Positions 44,764 to 56,223 are shown, counted from the first letter of the stretch. The stretch is 64,000 nt of DNA from Scalesia atractyloides (GCA_947069175.1 CAMTDV010000012.1:38596341-38660340); one strand, 5' to 3'. The notes: generated by a model not told the origin, from the sequence alone. Numbers and translations are program-made.

Positions 44764-45479
44764 GGGCGCGAGAGGACCTCTGTTGCAGAAAGTTTGCTTG
44801 GCTTCCAAACAAAAATTCCAAAAACCATTAAATCTAAACCATGGCTTCTCCAAACTGCTATGCCACGTTTTGGGACACTTGTAAGCTTCTTCTTACACCC
44901 CTAAACACCTGGCTTCACCTCCTTTGAGCTCTCCAACTATAAATAGGTGTTCAAGTGCTTCATTTCAACTTGCACCTTTATTGTTCATACTCTTCTCCCT
45001 CCTCTGGAAATTCTTAGCTGAACGGAGCATCCAACTTAGTTCTCTTGCATTCTAGGAACCTCTTGTAAGTGTTCCTTGCTCTTGCATTTTGATTTATAGG
45101 CTTTATAGCCAAAAGTCTAGCGTTTTACGGAAAACGCTTTGACTTTCGGTTAAGACCATTATGGTCCAGCCATTGTTCGAAATGAACATGGCTAAGTGAT
45201 TGTAATAAGGTAGGTGTTAGTCCCTTTAAAGGGCACCTCCTGAAGATCACGTTTGCTAGACCAATTGACGGGTCAAAGTTATGATATTAAAAAGTCAAAC
45301 ATGCCATTTTTCAGAAAAATCATAAATTGATCTAATATATGTTATGAAACCTGTTTTGACACTTAAACAAGTTGGTAATAATTATTAGAACATGTAAAGA
45401 CATGTTCGGCTCGTCAATTTCAGTTTTAGGGTCGGTTCACAACCGAAAGTCGTGAAGTTTGACTTCTGCTTTGACTTTC

Positions 45480-46345
45480 GATTCTGACCCGATTTAAATT
45501 AGTTACTTACTGATATAAAGTTGCATTATGATCGTAATATAATGTAGCATAACCCTCTGAGGTTATGTTACATGATCATAATCAGAATCCAAGTTTATAC
45601 GCAAGTTCCGCAATTATGCCATTTTTGACTAAAATGTCCTTTGCATAAAACAAGTTTTTAAATAATAATGAACTTGAAAATGAGTTTCCTACTGATGTAA
45701 TATTATAAGTAGGATTATTTGGGATGTTAAACCAAGTTATAAACTGGGTTTTCAAGCAAGTCCTAAACTATGTCGATAAATGACAATTTTAGCCCATATG
45801 GCTTATAAAATGGTTTTAATCAAATCTTTTCAAGGAAAATCAATTACCTACTGATATGTTATATTAAATAACATATTTTAAACATTCTGATCTGACCTTA
45901 ACATGAGTTTTAGTAAACATCGCTTAAAAACGTCATTTTACGACATAAGCGTCGTTTCGGCGCATAGTATGGTTTTAAACCATATTAATTGACCAAGATT
46001 TGTTACCTACTGATTTTAAAACTTATTTAAAACATATTTACAGTAGGTACATGTTATAAACTCATAATCCCAAATAATTTATAAACTATATGTAAAATGA
46101 CCAAAATGCCCCTTCGGTGCATGGTTTGGTCATAAAAGATAGGATAAACATATAATTGATATCCTATTGATATTATATCATAAATAAAGTATTTTTTTTC
46201 CAGAATAATTATAATCATAACATTAAATTATATTCAAGTTCCTTTTATATGTTATGAAATTACCAAAACGCCCTTATGAGGCATAGTTTTGTTTTAAAAC
46301 CTTAACGGGCATACAAGATGATATCTTACTGATATCTTAACTTAT
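45480..46345 (+). repeat. About 160-bp degenerate tandem repeats in solo LTR
   Basis: The marker TTACCTACTGATAT recurs at about 45503, 45685, 45844, 46003, 46160 and 46322, so spacings are 181, 160, 159, 157 and 162. Between markers each unit has a block like AAAATGCCC...GGCATAGTTTTGTTTTAAAA. The units are well diverged, so the array is old. It lies downstream of TATA, so it would be transcribed. Confidence 0.8.
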
Positions 46346-47559
46346 TTAAAGTATAATGGCATATAGAACTTGTCCATGACTTATCCGGTTACCCATTATC
46401 GCTTATGAGCGTACGGTTAATTATACGAACTAGTTTACGAGAATTAACCGAAACGGGTTTAACCTTGTCACTTAAGTTTCAAAATCCAGAATATTTATAG
46501 TTTACCCATATTATACAAGTCAAGTACTTGTCGGGATTAAACTACATTCTATCCGATCATCGTTTAATCAAGCATTGTACGTAATGATCATGTACACTAT
46601 TCGGTTGATATGACCGTTAGTATTTTATTGGCTAGCTTATGCCATAATCCAGACTAGAGCCTTCCCGGTAAATGCTATCTGCACTTGGTACTTTTGTATA
46701 TGGCTGGGTTATTTAAAAATAAAAGAAGAAGACTAGCTAAGGTAAATACGCTCGACTTATTTTCCCTATATGGGCTTGGGATACCGTAAATTATTACCGC
46801 TTGGTCCAAAATGGGGTCAATCGAATGCCCGTTTGTGGCTAGTAAACCCCATATTTCGTTTTAATCAGTTTTGTTTGATAACTTAAACATCGGGGGTTAA
46901 ATTACCGTGTCCTGGATATCCTCGGCTCAATACATTAGTTATTGGCCACGACTTTAGCACTGGGTGTAGGCATACACCCTTTGATGCTCATATGCAATAT
47001 GCCCAAGACGTTGGGGATGACTCTTTCGTGAGTACCTGAGTGGTGTGTATTTAATCATGTCTCGGTTTCTGTACCGGGCCCTGTATGTATTGACAAACAT
47101 GTGAATCTGATACAAGGTTGCAAGGTCAACTTTCCCAAGTTAATAAAAGATTTTGTGCCGTTTTGCACTTAAAATCATTTTAAAGTTTTCAAAATGAGTC
47201 AGTTGGGTGTATTTACCAGCGAAAGCTGACGTATCGTCCAAAGACTAAACTGTAGGTACAATATGAAATAGGCCGGAAGCTGCTCGGTAGTGAATAAGAG
47301 GATCTTGCAAATCCTTAGATCTGCCCTAAAGTCTGTTTTATATTCTTTCTTGTACATTTTTATGATCCCCTGTGGATCTTCTATTACGAGCCTATATATT
47401 ATTTTATTTCAACATTTGGTTTGTAATAGTAATTTTACTCCAAGACTTCCCATGTGCCATGTTTAATTGACAATGATGTTAGCAACTTACGTCACGATAC
47501 TCCCCACCCGGGCCCACTTGTGTATGGATTTCGGTTGGAAATATGGGGGTGACATGTAC

Positions 47560-49005
47560 CTTGATGATTCTGCTAACCAAATTACTGAAGAAGGTGCTAA
47601 GGATAGAACAGAAGGTTCTTCAGATGATCAGCAGGCAGGAATCCTCTCGGTGATTGATACATCTACCGTTCCTGTCGTGCCGAAACCAAAAATTTTCTAT
47701 CTTGAGCATGATGTTGAGGAAGGCGAATTCATTACAGTTATTCTTAAGAAGAGATCGTAAAAATGTTAGGTGTGGATGAAGAGAATTTTGAGTTTGACTT
47801 CGAGAATGTGCTGAACAAGATTAATGCGTTCGAGCCAAATGATTATGTTTTTGAACAGGTTGAAGAAGCAAATGAGTATGATTGAGTTGTCGTGGAGGAT
47901 GATTCTGATGACGATGCTAATATTGCCGATCAGGGTACAGAGAACTCCCCAACTTTTACCGAACTATTTGCAGCAGAGAATGCAGATGTGCTGAAACGTA
48001 AAGTTGAAGAAGCTGCAAGGCAAGGCACTATTCCTCAACAGTTAACAGAGCTGAAATTGTTGAGATGAGGAAGAAGTGGTTTAAGAAGTCACCAGCAGAG
48101 CGTAAATTCAAACGTCCTCTAGCGTTCTTTACTCGTGACGCTGATATTTCTCTAGGGGACATTATAAGTTGGGGTGGATTTAAGAGCTTAACGTCTATGC
48201 GACCAAAAGGGAGTTTGGTATTCAGTATTTCCGATATCTGAGCGACATCAAGTCCTTGCCTTACTGGGATATTAAAGAGTTGGTGCAAACTAAGATGAAA
48301 TTTCATGACCAGAGGCTTTGGAAGTTGATCAAGCTTGAGGCTTTATATGGTTTTACACACTAGAAACCTCACTTTCCTAGACGCGTTACAAAGATAGATC
48401 CAGTGACGAAAGAGAAGGATGTGATGCTCATGTAAAGAGGCCGAAAGTAATGAAGAATATGCCTATGTTACGGATGGAGCAGGATTTCTACAAGGTCTTC
48501 AAGTGGTGGCATTATGATTCGAACACAGGAGAGGCTATTATTTGCGTGCACCCAGATGAAGACTCGTGGAAGATTACTGAAGAGCTAACCGAAGCCGTCA
48601 TCGCTCACAAACGCATATATGGGTTGTGGCGTGGCATTCGAGTATTAGACCTGATGTGTCTAGTCAATTGCACGAAGAAAGATATAGACTGCTTGTTCTA
48701 TAGCAAGATCAGTTATGAAGAGAAAGATAAAGAGCAAGCTCTCCATTTCAAAAGATTGTTAATGTTTGTTTTGCCAATGATATACATTCTGGATCGTCAT
48801 GGAATACATCTTGGAGGAAGCTAGAGGAGACTGAGCAGAAGAAGAAAGAAAAGAAGGAAGCTAGAATAGCTGAGCGTGCTCGCAGAGCATCGCTAAGGAG
48901 TTTTCGGTTTGGCAATGCAGTGAACCGACCTCCTACAACAGATCAAACGCCAATAGCATTTGAGGAGCGTCGCAAGCCACCGAAGAGATTTTTTGGTCGT
49001 TAAGC
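47560..49005 (+). pseudogene. C2 accessory ORF, C-terminal part
   Basis: Resumes after the solo LTR: LDDSANQITEEGAKDRTEGS and VPKPKIFYLEHDVEEGEFIT, then acidic stretches with stops near 47757 and 47882. It continues TELFAAENADVLKRKVEEAA, KKWFKKSPAERKFKRPLAFF, YKVFKWWHYDSNTGEAIICV (48490 on, 124-codon frame), GLWRGIRVLDLMCLVNCTKK and LLMFVLPMIYILDRHGIHLG. A basic C-terminus (KKEKKEARIAERARRASLRS) ends FFGR and stop at about 49003. Two or more frameshifts. The Trp/His-rich 48450-48820 segment is the best conserved-looking block; no known family is recognised. Confidence 0.72.
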
Positions 49006-49057
49006 GTCAAATCTTGTGAAGACTTTTTTTGAAGACTATCCAGACTGCGGCAACATC

Positions 49058-49512
49058 CAAGGGGGAGTTTGTTGGTGCATTTTGTCTATTGCCTACGTCT
49101 AGGATGTGTCGATATTGTATATAGGGCTTAAACGTCATTTGTATAAATGTTATTAAATGTTTTATATGTTTTGTAGTTGACTCGTACGAGTGACACTCTG
49201 TCACTCGTATGAAGCAACCACTCGCACGAGTCACAGCTTCTGTTTTACACACACTCTAGTGCGAGTCATGTCGACCTATAAATAGAGGAGTGTTGTGTTA
49301 GAGCTAAGGGTGTTAGTTCAGTTGGTACGACAAAGCCCTGCTTATTTGTTTACTCACGTCTGTACTTTGCACGTCATTCAGTACAATTCAAAGCAGTTAA
49401 ACAGTATCTCTCTCTTGTTCGTTTGTCATCCTCTCTAGCAATGAATTCCGCCTCTGCTAGTTGAGTTAGATTAGACCAGTTGCTCAACGGAGGAGCCGTT
49501 CCCCCGTTCACA
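49058..49512 (+). repeat. C2 polypurine tract and 3' LTR
   Basis: CAAGGGGGAGTT (49058-49069) is the plus-strand primer, followed by the LTR TGTTGGTGCAT...CCGTTCACA (49070-49512, 443 bp) and the duplication TCAAC. It lacks a 22-bp internal piece present in the 5' LTR; other differences are scattered substitutions. Confidence 0.94.
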
Positions 49513-49517
49513 TCAAC

Positions 49518-50341
49518 AGATGAGCTTAAAGAAGAAATAGAAAGAATTCAAAAACTGTTCAATGACCCTTTACATAAGCCAACTCCACCAGATTCGAAAA
49601 ATACAAGAAGGTGGATCAAAACAAGGCTTTAAAGCTAAAAAGAATGAAAGAAGAACTTGTGGCTACTAGGTATGGTACCACTAAAGCTATTGCAAGATGG
49701 TCAGAGTCAAAGGTTGTTGAAACCTACAAAAGACTGGAACAGTTTAGAGAAAAGAATCCCACAGTTCCAAGAAAGTCAGCCTATCCAACAGTGGTTATCC
49801 CTCAACAAACCCTGACATCTAAAAAAGCAAACCTCAGCCTCTAGCTTATCCACAATTGCCTTGAATCAAGCAAAAAGGCAGAAGCAGATGGCTGAGGGAT
49901 GATGAACAGATGTTTGAAGAACACAGAAAGGAGGAATAAAGAACCAACTGCTATGTCACACAGATCCTTCAAGTGACAAATTAAGAGAAACTATTGCAAA
50001 TCTTTTCAGCAGGCCACAATCACCCAACTCATCAAAATAACCCTTCACCCAAGAAAATCATCTGATTCAAAAATTCTAAAGTGGAAGTCATCCTCAGACA
50101 CCCACGAATTGACCTCGCTCAGATCAGATAGTGAAATTCAAAAGCTTAGAATGGAGGATGCATATGGTCTGAATGCAGATGACCTCCAAGATCTGTTGAA
50201 ACTTGAACTTGAAAGGGATTTTGAAGATATGATTTCCTTGAACTTTGAATTACAATTCAAAGGCCATATCAGGGAAATGCTGATGAGAAATAAAGATCAA
50301 AAATTAAGAAGTGTTTTGACATCATCTGTTCTAGGGGAGAT
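49518..50341 (+). pseudogene. Element H accessory ORF, piece 4 (C-terminal)
   Basis: Continues directly from 31590 (KATRAQFKD, a stop, then STDELKEEIERIQKLFNDPL). Next frame: KLKRMKEELVATRYGTTKAI, VVETYKRLEQFREKNPTVPR and YPTVVIPQQTLTSKKANLSL. After stops, the last block reads IQKLRMEDAYGLNADDLQDL, LKLELERDFEDMISLNFELQ and GHIREMLMRNKDQKLRSVLT (50109-50366 frame), ending beside the polypurine tract CTAGGGGAGAT (50330-50340). Together the four pieces give about 4 kb of coding-like sequence, close to the C2 accessory ORF. Charged and partly coiled; function unknown. Confidence 0.7.
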
Positions 50342-51034
50342 TGTTGGATCTAGTGGACCTCACTAAATAACAGATGATTGGAAAGCCAAAAATAGTAAAT
50401 AGTTACTATACATAAATAAAGAGTGCTTTGAAAATCTGCTCCTCAATGGCAAAGACTTAAACATCTGCTACTCTAAACTCCGCTCTAACCAAAGTCTGTT
50501 TACAAAGAACTGTTGAAGTTAAACTCTGCTTGAAGCCAAAGGTCTGCTAAAGAGAACCACTGATGAAGACTAAAGACTGTTGAGCCAAAGCTCTACTAAA
50601 GAACAACAGAGGATAAAGCTCATCAGAGGTTAAAGCTCAACATATGATATCAATAGAGTTTTACTTGTAAATTAATGTAACAGTGTTTAGGTTTAGCAGT
50701 GGTTAGAGTTTGTTAGATTGTTAAATGTCACTGTCAAGATGACATCAACTTAGATGCTTTAGATGTTTGCTTTGTACTATAAATAGAACAGTGCCTGTAC
50801 CGTTCTATTCATCACTTTCCTTCTTGACATTTTGTATGAACAAATTAGAACTGATCAGGCTGAGGGGGAGTTGTAATTCTCATGCATTATAATTTACAAA
50901 AGCATGTTGATGAAAGCAATATCTCATTTGTTGTGATTCAAAAGTTTATCATTCCGCTGCACTATTTCATCTTTTTGTATCTTCCTTCATTGTTTCATTT
51001 AACTTTCACAACAAATCAAACTCGGATCCTAACA
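50342..51034 (+). repeat. Element H 3' LTR
   Basis: 693 bp, TGTTGGATCTAG...GGATCCTAACA, just after a polypurine tract. TATA box TATAAATAG at 50778-50786. The flanking CTTCA (51035-51039) is the expected right target duplication; its partner lies outside the window. It interrupts the protease region of the Tat-like gypsy. Confidence 0.88.
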
Positions 51035-51039
51035 CTTCA

Positions 51040-51389
51040 TCATTCCATGTGTCGGGATATTACAACGTAACATGCTGCGATACCCGGCCGTCCTATCAAC
51101 AGGTTGTAGTTTGAAGGGGAGCTTATGACTATGAAAGTAAGCTCCTCCGTCCTGGACAAGTCACCGTCCCGGAAGCATAAGTTAAGTGTTAGCTTCCCTA
51201 GGGTTGTACCTTTTCCCAGGTGAAGCTTCTTAGGGACGTGTCGGTGGCTTGCAAGCGAGCTTTCATCTCACACCTGAGTTGATTGAAATACCTTTGGTAC
51301 ATGACATTGGATGTAGCTCTTGGATCCATATACACTCTGTCAGTAAGGGAACCTTCTAACTCAGCTTCCTCGATGATGGGAAGCTCCAA
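51040..51389 (-). pseudogene. Tat/Ogre-like gypsy protease fragment
   Basis: Minus-strand reading EGSLTDRVYMDPRATSNVMY, then QRYFNQLRCEMKARLQATDT, TWEKVQPLGKLTLNLCF, RTEELTFIVISSPSNYNLLI and GRPGIAACYVV. This is the usual Tat-type retropepsin layout, in which the active site should read V-D-x-G-S/A; here it is MDPRAT, so inactive. The coding sequence is cut at 51040 by the LTR of element H. Protease would mature Gag-Pol. Confidence 0.8.
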
Positions 51390-51403
51390 CTTGTTGTCTG
51401 GAT

Positions 51404-53309
51404 CTATTGGGGGAAGCAGATAAACTGTTGGTTCCAGGGTGTGGTTCTTCTTCTTTTCCCTTCTTGCTTATCTTCTGACCAGACCATGTTTACACTTACC
51501 TCCTTCTTCCCCTCCTTATCTTTTATATCCTTCACTAGATGAGCCAACTCACCTGATTTAATGGCTTCCTCTATCCTCTTCTTTAGTTGGAAGCAGTCAT
51601 CGGTATGATGACATGTATCATTATGAAAGGCATAAAACTTGCTCGTATCTCTTTTGCTAGAAGGTTTGGTGAGGGGTCTAGGAGGTCTGAAGTTGTACTT
51701 GACCTCCTCCGTCGACAAAATTTCTTGGGGTGTCTTGGTGAGGAGGGTGAAGATGTGTTTATCTCTATCCTGGTTTTTACTTGGAAAGGGAGACGTTCTT
51801 CTATCTTAGAATCTTCTTCCTTCGTGAGACCTAAATGGTCATCATTCTACGAAGGGTTGGAATCTTGATCTTTTGACGAGGGATGTGGCTCTCTCTAGCT
51901 TCCTTGTTCTCTTTTCTTTAAGGCTTGTTTTTATAGAGCTTCTTCACCTTTTAGGAAAGACTCTGCCTTTCGATGGCTTCTTCCATGGTTTGGGGATTGT
52001 TTTCATGGAATCTCCTTAGGAGGTTCTTAGGCTTTATGGCATTCATGAAGGCTGAGACCCTCATCTTTTCAGTTGCCCCACTATACATCAACCCTTCCCT
52101 TTTGAACCTTTCTATGAAGGCTCGAAGGTCTTCATGGTCTTTCTGTTGGATTTGATGCATGACGGTTGCATCCCTGGTGCATCTCTTCTGAGTGGTGAAA
52201 TTGGCTAAGAAGCTTTTGTGTAAGTCGTTAAGGGACGTTATGCTTCTAGTAGGGAGCCCACAGAACCATAACCGAGCTGGTCCAATGAGAGTTTGCAAAA
52301 ACATACGACAACACTCAGCATTATTCCATCGCTCAACTCTAGCTGCCCCTATGAAGACCTGGAGGTGATCTTCTAGATATTCCATTCCATCATATGTCTT
52401 GACATTCGATTTCATCTTTATCTTGGTTTGGAAGACGTAGTTTGTTATTTCTTCGAAAAAGTATGATAACGAGCTTGGTTTGTAAGGCATGGAGGGTATA
52501 TCAAGGTTCACCCCTGCCCCGTTTGTACTAGTGCCTGCCTGGGTACTTGTCTGAACCAAAGTTGTGGTCTGGCCTGATTGGGAGTAGCTTGCCAGATTTG
52601 ATTTCCTGTTAGCTGCTGGCTTAGCTGGGCCAGGAGGGCAGCTATTTGGGGCTGTTAGACACCGTACAAGGGGAATCTATACGGGAAGCTTGGGGACGTT
52701 GACAAGCTTGCAGCGACAACACTACTAGCCAAAGGCAATGATATGGGTGCTTTCTCAAAGGTTGTTTGTGGACGCGGAGGAGCAGCTTGAACTTGTTGGA
52801 GAAGTTGTTCGATAGTGTGATCTGGACTTCTAGGAAGAAGAAAAGGGGGGCTAGAGTGAAAGCTCCCTGTCCAGAATGAACCATCAGGCATGAGATATAA
52901 ATTTGGGTCAGGACTAGGTCTTGCTCGCCTAACACATGGAGATGTGGTAGTGCACAACGGAGGAGGCATGGGAGAGAGTGTAACTTCCGGTTCATTGTAC
53001 TCTAACTCCTTTGGTTCGTTCCTCTAGAACATAACCATTCAAGAGTTCCCTTAACTGTATAAAATTGCTTCTGACTCCCTCCAGGGTTATTTCCATGGTT
53101 TCAACCGGGAAGAGAACTTCACTATGTGAAGATGGAACAACCCGTGTAGAGGGAGGCGTCTGAAACTGTTGTGAATCTTGTATTGCCGGTGCGATTTGAA
53201 GTCCGTCCATGTTGGTGGAGTAGCTACCTACTCCGGGAATAGCCGAAGGGTTAGACGGAGGTAGGGAACTGCTCGAAACATCTTTAGGATGATGATCCTT
53301 TCCGGCCAT
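51404..53309 (-). pseudogene. Tat/Ogre-like gypsy gag
   Basis: Minus-strand Gag in four collinear frames. N-terminus from ATG 53309 (MAGKDHHPKDVSSSSLPPSN), then a Pro/Ser-rich part (52655-52969). The capsid-type domain at 51951-52559 reads VKTYDGMEYLEDHLQVFIGA, CCRMFLQTLIGPARLWFCGL, SFLANFTTQKRCTRDATVMH and ERFKREGLMYSGATEKM. The C-terminal part at 51404-51718 reads FHNDTCHHTDDCFQLKKRIE and ELAHLVKDIKD, a CX5HX4C-like zinc motif typical of Tat Gags. Frameshifts near 51900, 52600 and 52980 break it. The capsid frame is open for 202 codons. Confidence 0.85.
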
Positions 53310-53340
53310 AAAAGAGATGATAACTTAGGAACTGAACTGA

Positions 53341-54000
53341 ACTACTGAAAATATTGTTCTAAGTAGTGCAGCCCCACGGTGGGTGCCACTTGTTAAAGCA
53401 ACAAGAGTATGGCAGGGGGAAGGTCAAGGATCAACCCCAAAAAATAGCTTTGTGGTTGGAATCTGCGATCAAAGAACACCATTAGCCTTAACGTGAGAGG
53501 TGGCCTCTGCGTTTGGACTTTGGCGTCAGAATCAGTTGGTGGTTCTTTAAGAGTCTTAGCGAAATGGTATGGGATAAGAAAATGAGAGTGAGAATAGAAA
53601 GAGTGAACTTACTTCAAGCTAAGCAAGACTCCCTTTTATAGACAGAATGCTCTGCCCAAAGGAGCCTATGCCAGCTCATACCTTTCTGACTTGGTAAGCT
53701 TATCCTCCTTTAACGTTGCTTGCAGGGTTAGCCTTGCCTCTTTGTGTAATATTCAGGTTTGTGTGTCTCGAGGTCACCTTTATGTGTTTTAGGGAAAAGT
53801 CCAATCACGTTTGAACTGCTGAGTTCAAGTTCCAATGTGTATAATAACTTTAGCTTTTGGTCACCAGCTATTGGTGTATCAGCTACCTATCGGGAGCTTC
53901 TAACTTCCAGCTTCCTACTTCCGGTTTATGTTTATCCTCTTTCGTTACTTATTGCGATTATTATTGGTCTTAGCTTTGTTGAGTGAGATTTCCGGGTACC
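53341..54000 (-). repeat. Tat-like gypsy primer site and 5' LTR (outer edge uncertain)
   Basis: In element sense GCTTTAACA ends the LTR (plus 53391) and is followed by AGTGGCACCCACCGTGGGGC (plus 53370-53390), the primer-site arrangement usual in Tat elements. A TATA box TATAAAAGGG lies at 53631-53640 on minus. The LTR start (right edge) is not visible; 54000 is a guess from the change to unrelated sequence. Confidence 0.62.
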
Positions 54001-54459
54001 CACGTCATCAATTGGGATGGACCCCATCCCTTAAACCTTCTCACGACCAATAATCGAATTGTGGAAGGGATGTTGGCGCCCTAAATGGGAGGACGACGTG
54101 GTGCATAATGCCCCCATGTTGATTTGGCATAGAGGCGTTAATGGGCTACACACAATCTAATTGGAATTTATTATCATGCGGTCTAAAAGGATATTAACTT
54201 TTATGAATGGTTTCATGTGCACGGTATAGTCTACTAATGTTGGGAAATAGGATTTCACATTAAGAAACTTATAGCACACAAAATGGAAGCCATGATTTCG
54301 TTTCATGAAAAGGAGATTAATATTGTGATCCAAATGGTTCTTTAGGGTTATGACGGTTTTTTTTTAACCAGTTTAAGTTACTACAATGATATTTGAATCA
54401 GTTTAAGTTACTACAATTTAGTACATTATTTATTTTTTATTACCCCAAATAAGCAATGA
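54001..54459. other. Unassigned spacer
   Basis: No coding region or clear repeat boundary. A short direct repeat CAGTTTAAGTTACTACAAT occurs at about 54369 and 54398. It may include the outer part of the Tat LTR. Confidence 0.5.
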
Positions 54460-54596
54460 AATGAAAATTATATTACCAATGAGGATTTGGCCTAGTGGTA
54501 GAGGAAAAACCCTCTAGATAATTAGATATGAGAAGGTCATTGGTTCAATACCCTAGGAGTGTAACATTTATCCGTTCAAAAAAAATGAAAATTATA
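54460..54596 (+). mobile_element. tRNA-derived SINE with 13-bp target duplication
   Basis: Body 54473-54583 (111 bp) with pol III A box TGGCCTAGTGG (54488-54498) and B box GGTTCAATACC (54542-54552), 44 bp apart, ending in a short A-run. It is flanked by AATGAAAATTATA on both sides (54460-54472 and 54584-54596), a perfect 13-bp duplication. SINEs are moved by LINE machinery. No clear tRNA parent can be named. Confidence 0.85.
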
Positions 54597-54939
54597 AATG
54601 CATTAAATGTTTCTTTTACCCAACAAGTTGTGAATTAGTTAGTTATGAAATCTAAGATTTTGACTTTTTTATTAACTAAAGAATTAATTAGTTTTATTCT
54701 ACTTTAATTAGTTAGTTATTAACTAATGAAATGTGCCATATCCCACCCCGTTACGGAGGGATTAAGACTTTCCTATCAATTACGAATGTAAGGTCTTATT
54801 ATTGTTGTTGCAATAATATGTCAGCAACTAAAAAGGGATTTGAAATTAACTTGTTGATGTTAAATAATAGTGGGGATGGGCTTGGAAAAAGGACCCAATC
54901 ACTAGTAGAGAATGGAGCCAGATTTCGATCTTAATGAAC
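54597..54939. other. AT-rich spacer before the LINE remnant
   Basis: No coding region is supported. TTAGTTAGTTATTAACTAA-type words recur at 54630-54730. The short open frame at 54731-54934 has no recognisable motif. Confidence 0.5.
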
Positions 54940-55680
54940 TTATTGCAGCAACATCATCTTAAATCTTGCGAGGATACTTGGTTTTGGAAAAATAATACGG
55001 GGTCCGACTTCTCGGTAAACACATCAGACTTCAGATTATGTCAGCAGGGACGCATTCTGCAGCCTCATATACGTTCCAATGGAACTCCTGGGCGATTTCG
55101 GGAAGTATTTTTCTGACGTGGAAAGCTATGCTGGGTAAACTGCCTGCCAAAGTGTAATTTCGAAACAAGGGAGTGGCATTCTCAAATTCATGTGCAACTC
55201 GTGTGGATACGGTAGGGAAGATACAAGTCATGTCTTCGTTAATTGTCTGCTCGCAAGAAGAGTCTCGTGGAACATTTTTGTGTGGGTTAGAGTCCCGCTC
55301 CCGAGTAATATTAACTTAGTCTCTTGCTTGTTCGGTACTTTGGAGAACACCCCAGGGTCAAAAAAATGGAAGAAACTTGTGGATTTGATCTTTAAGGCGA
55401 CACTTTGGAGAATTGTTATGCTAGAAACCAAAAGATTTTTTAGGGCAACTACATTCGGGTCCAGGAGGAGCTGGTGGAACAGATAAAGGAAGGCTCGTCT
55501 TTATGGATTAAACATCGCACCAAACTTCCAGCCCTGTCTTGGGAAAGTTGGTTATATTTTGATGGCTCAAGTCTCTTGTAATCGTTGTTTCTTTCGTTTT
55601 CCTCTTTTGTAAGCTTTCTAGCAGCTTGCTGGCTCTTTATATATAGATATAAAGTGGTTTATCGTTATCTCTAAAACGAT
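54940..55680 (+). pseudogene. LINE (L1-type) ORF2 3' end
   Basis: Remnant of the C-terminus of a plant L1-type LINE ORF2, in several frames. It reads DTWFWKNNTGSDFSV, a TWKAMLGKLPAKV-like block, then the zinc motif CNSCGYGREDTSHVFVNC (CX2CX8HX4C, about 55190-55245) found downstream of reverse transcriptase in plant LINEs, and WKKLVDLIFKATLWRI. The end has VEQIKEGSSLWIKHRTK and LSWESWLYFDGSSLL, followed by the 3' tail with AGCTTTCTAGCAGCTTGCTG. Stops and frameshifts abound; the reverse transcriptase core and endonuclease are missing, so it is 5'-truncated. Confidence 0.82.
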
Positions 55681-56223
55681 ATGAATGTCCTCAAGTCTTC
55701 TAGGAATGAAATTGATATCATTGTTCTATTTCATAAATGAATTAAGTACTTGTTATTGGTTAATAACTTAAAGTTGCAACTCTTACTTTGGGTACAATGT
55801 ATATACTACAAGTTGGTTACCTAACATATACATGAATATATTCTTATACTATCTTTAGCCCAGATAATTAGTTAGTTAAGCATACAATGTTATTCAAAAA
55901 TAAGTGCTACATATAAAGAGTTGTATATTTCTTTTCTTTTTTTTAAATATAACGCAAAGTGTGGCATCAACTCGTTACTTTTATAATATAATCAACTAAA
56001 ATGAAAAGTGTTCATGCACTAGCATGTGTGTTTTTAACTCTTGTCCCAAACTTACATGGAAATTTACACAAACATACATGAAATTTAAAAAATCTGTAAA
56101 CAAAATTTATAATTTATTTTAGGACTAATTACACGGATGATGTGATAATGTTGTATTATAGTTTTGATTTAGATGTATAATCCGTATTCTTCAACCAATC
56201 ATAACCCTTTTAATACTTTGATA
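55681..56223. other. AT-rich spacer
   Basis: No coding region, RNA gene or repeat boundary recognised. Confidence 0.5.

Larger units (their letters stand above)
44117..47559 (+). mobile_element. 3.4-kb gypsy solo LTR inside C2
   Basis: 44122-47554 starts TGTAACACCC and ends GGGGGTGACA, flanked by TGTAC on both sides (44117-44121, 47555-47559), a perfect 5-bp target duplication. It has no primer site, no coding region and no partner, so it is a solo LTR. TATA box TATAAATAG at 44938-44946. It contains two tandem repeat arrays and a GC-rich hairpin, listed separately. Its 3433 bp makes it the longest LTR in the window. Confidence 0.95.
31591..49517 (+). mobile_element. C2: long copia element with an accessory ORF
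   Basis: LTRs 31596-32060 and 49070-49512, target duplication TCAAC (31591-31595 and 49513-49517). Order: 5' LTR, primer site, leader, gag, gag extension, protease, integrase, reverse transcriptase/RNase H, conserved non-coding region, a roughly 3.9-kb accessory ORF (cut by a gypsy solo LTR at 44122-47554), polypurine tract, 3' LTR. Without the solo LTR it is about 14.5 kb. All coding regions have stops or frameshifts. It shares architecture with C1 but is far diverged in sequence. Confidence 0.94.

Noticed and set aside
44707..44904. 65-codon open frame with Arg/Glu-rich start
   Set aside because: Lies in U3 of a solo LTR and translates the GC-rich hairpin.
51587..51868. Plus-strand open frame of 93 codons
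   Set aside because: Antisense shadow of the Tat-like gag, which has family motifs on minus.
54731..54934. Possible small host gene
   Set aside because: 67 codons, no motif, no promoter or splice context, next to a LINE remnant.
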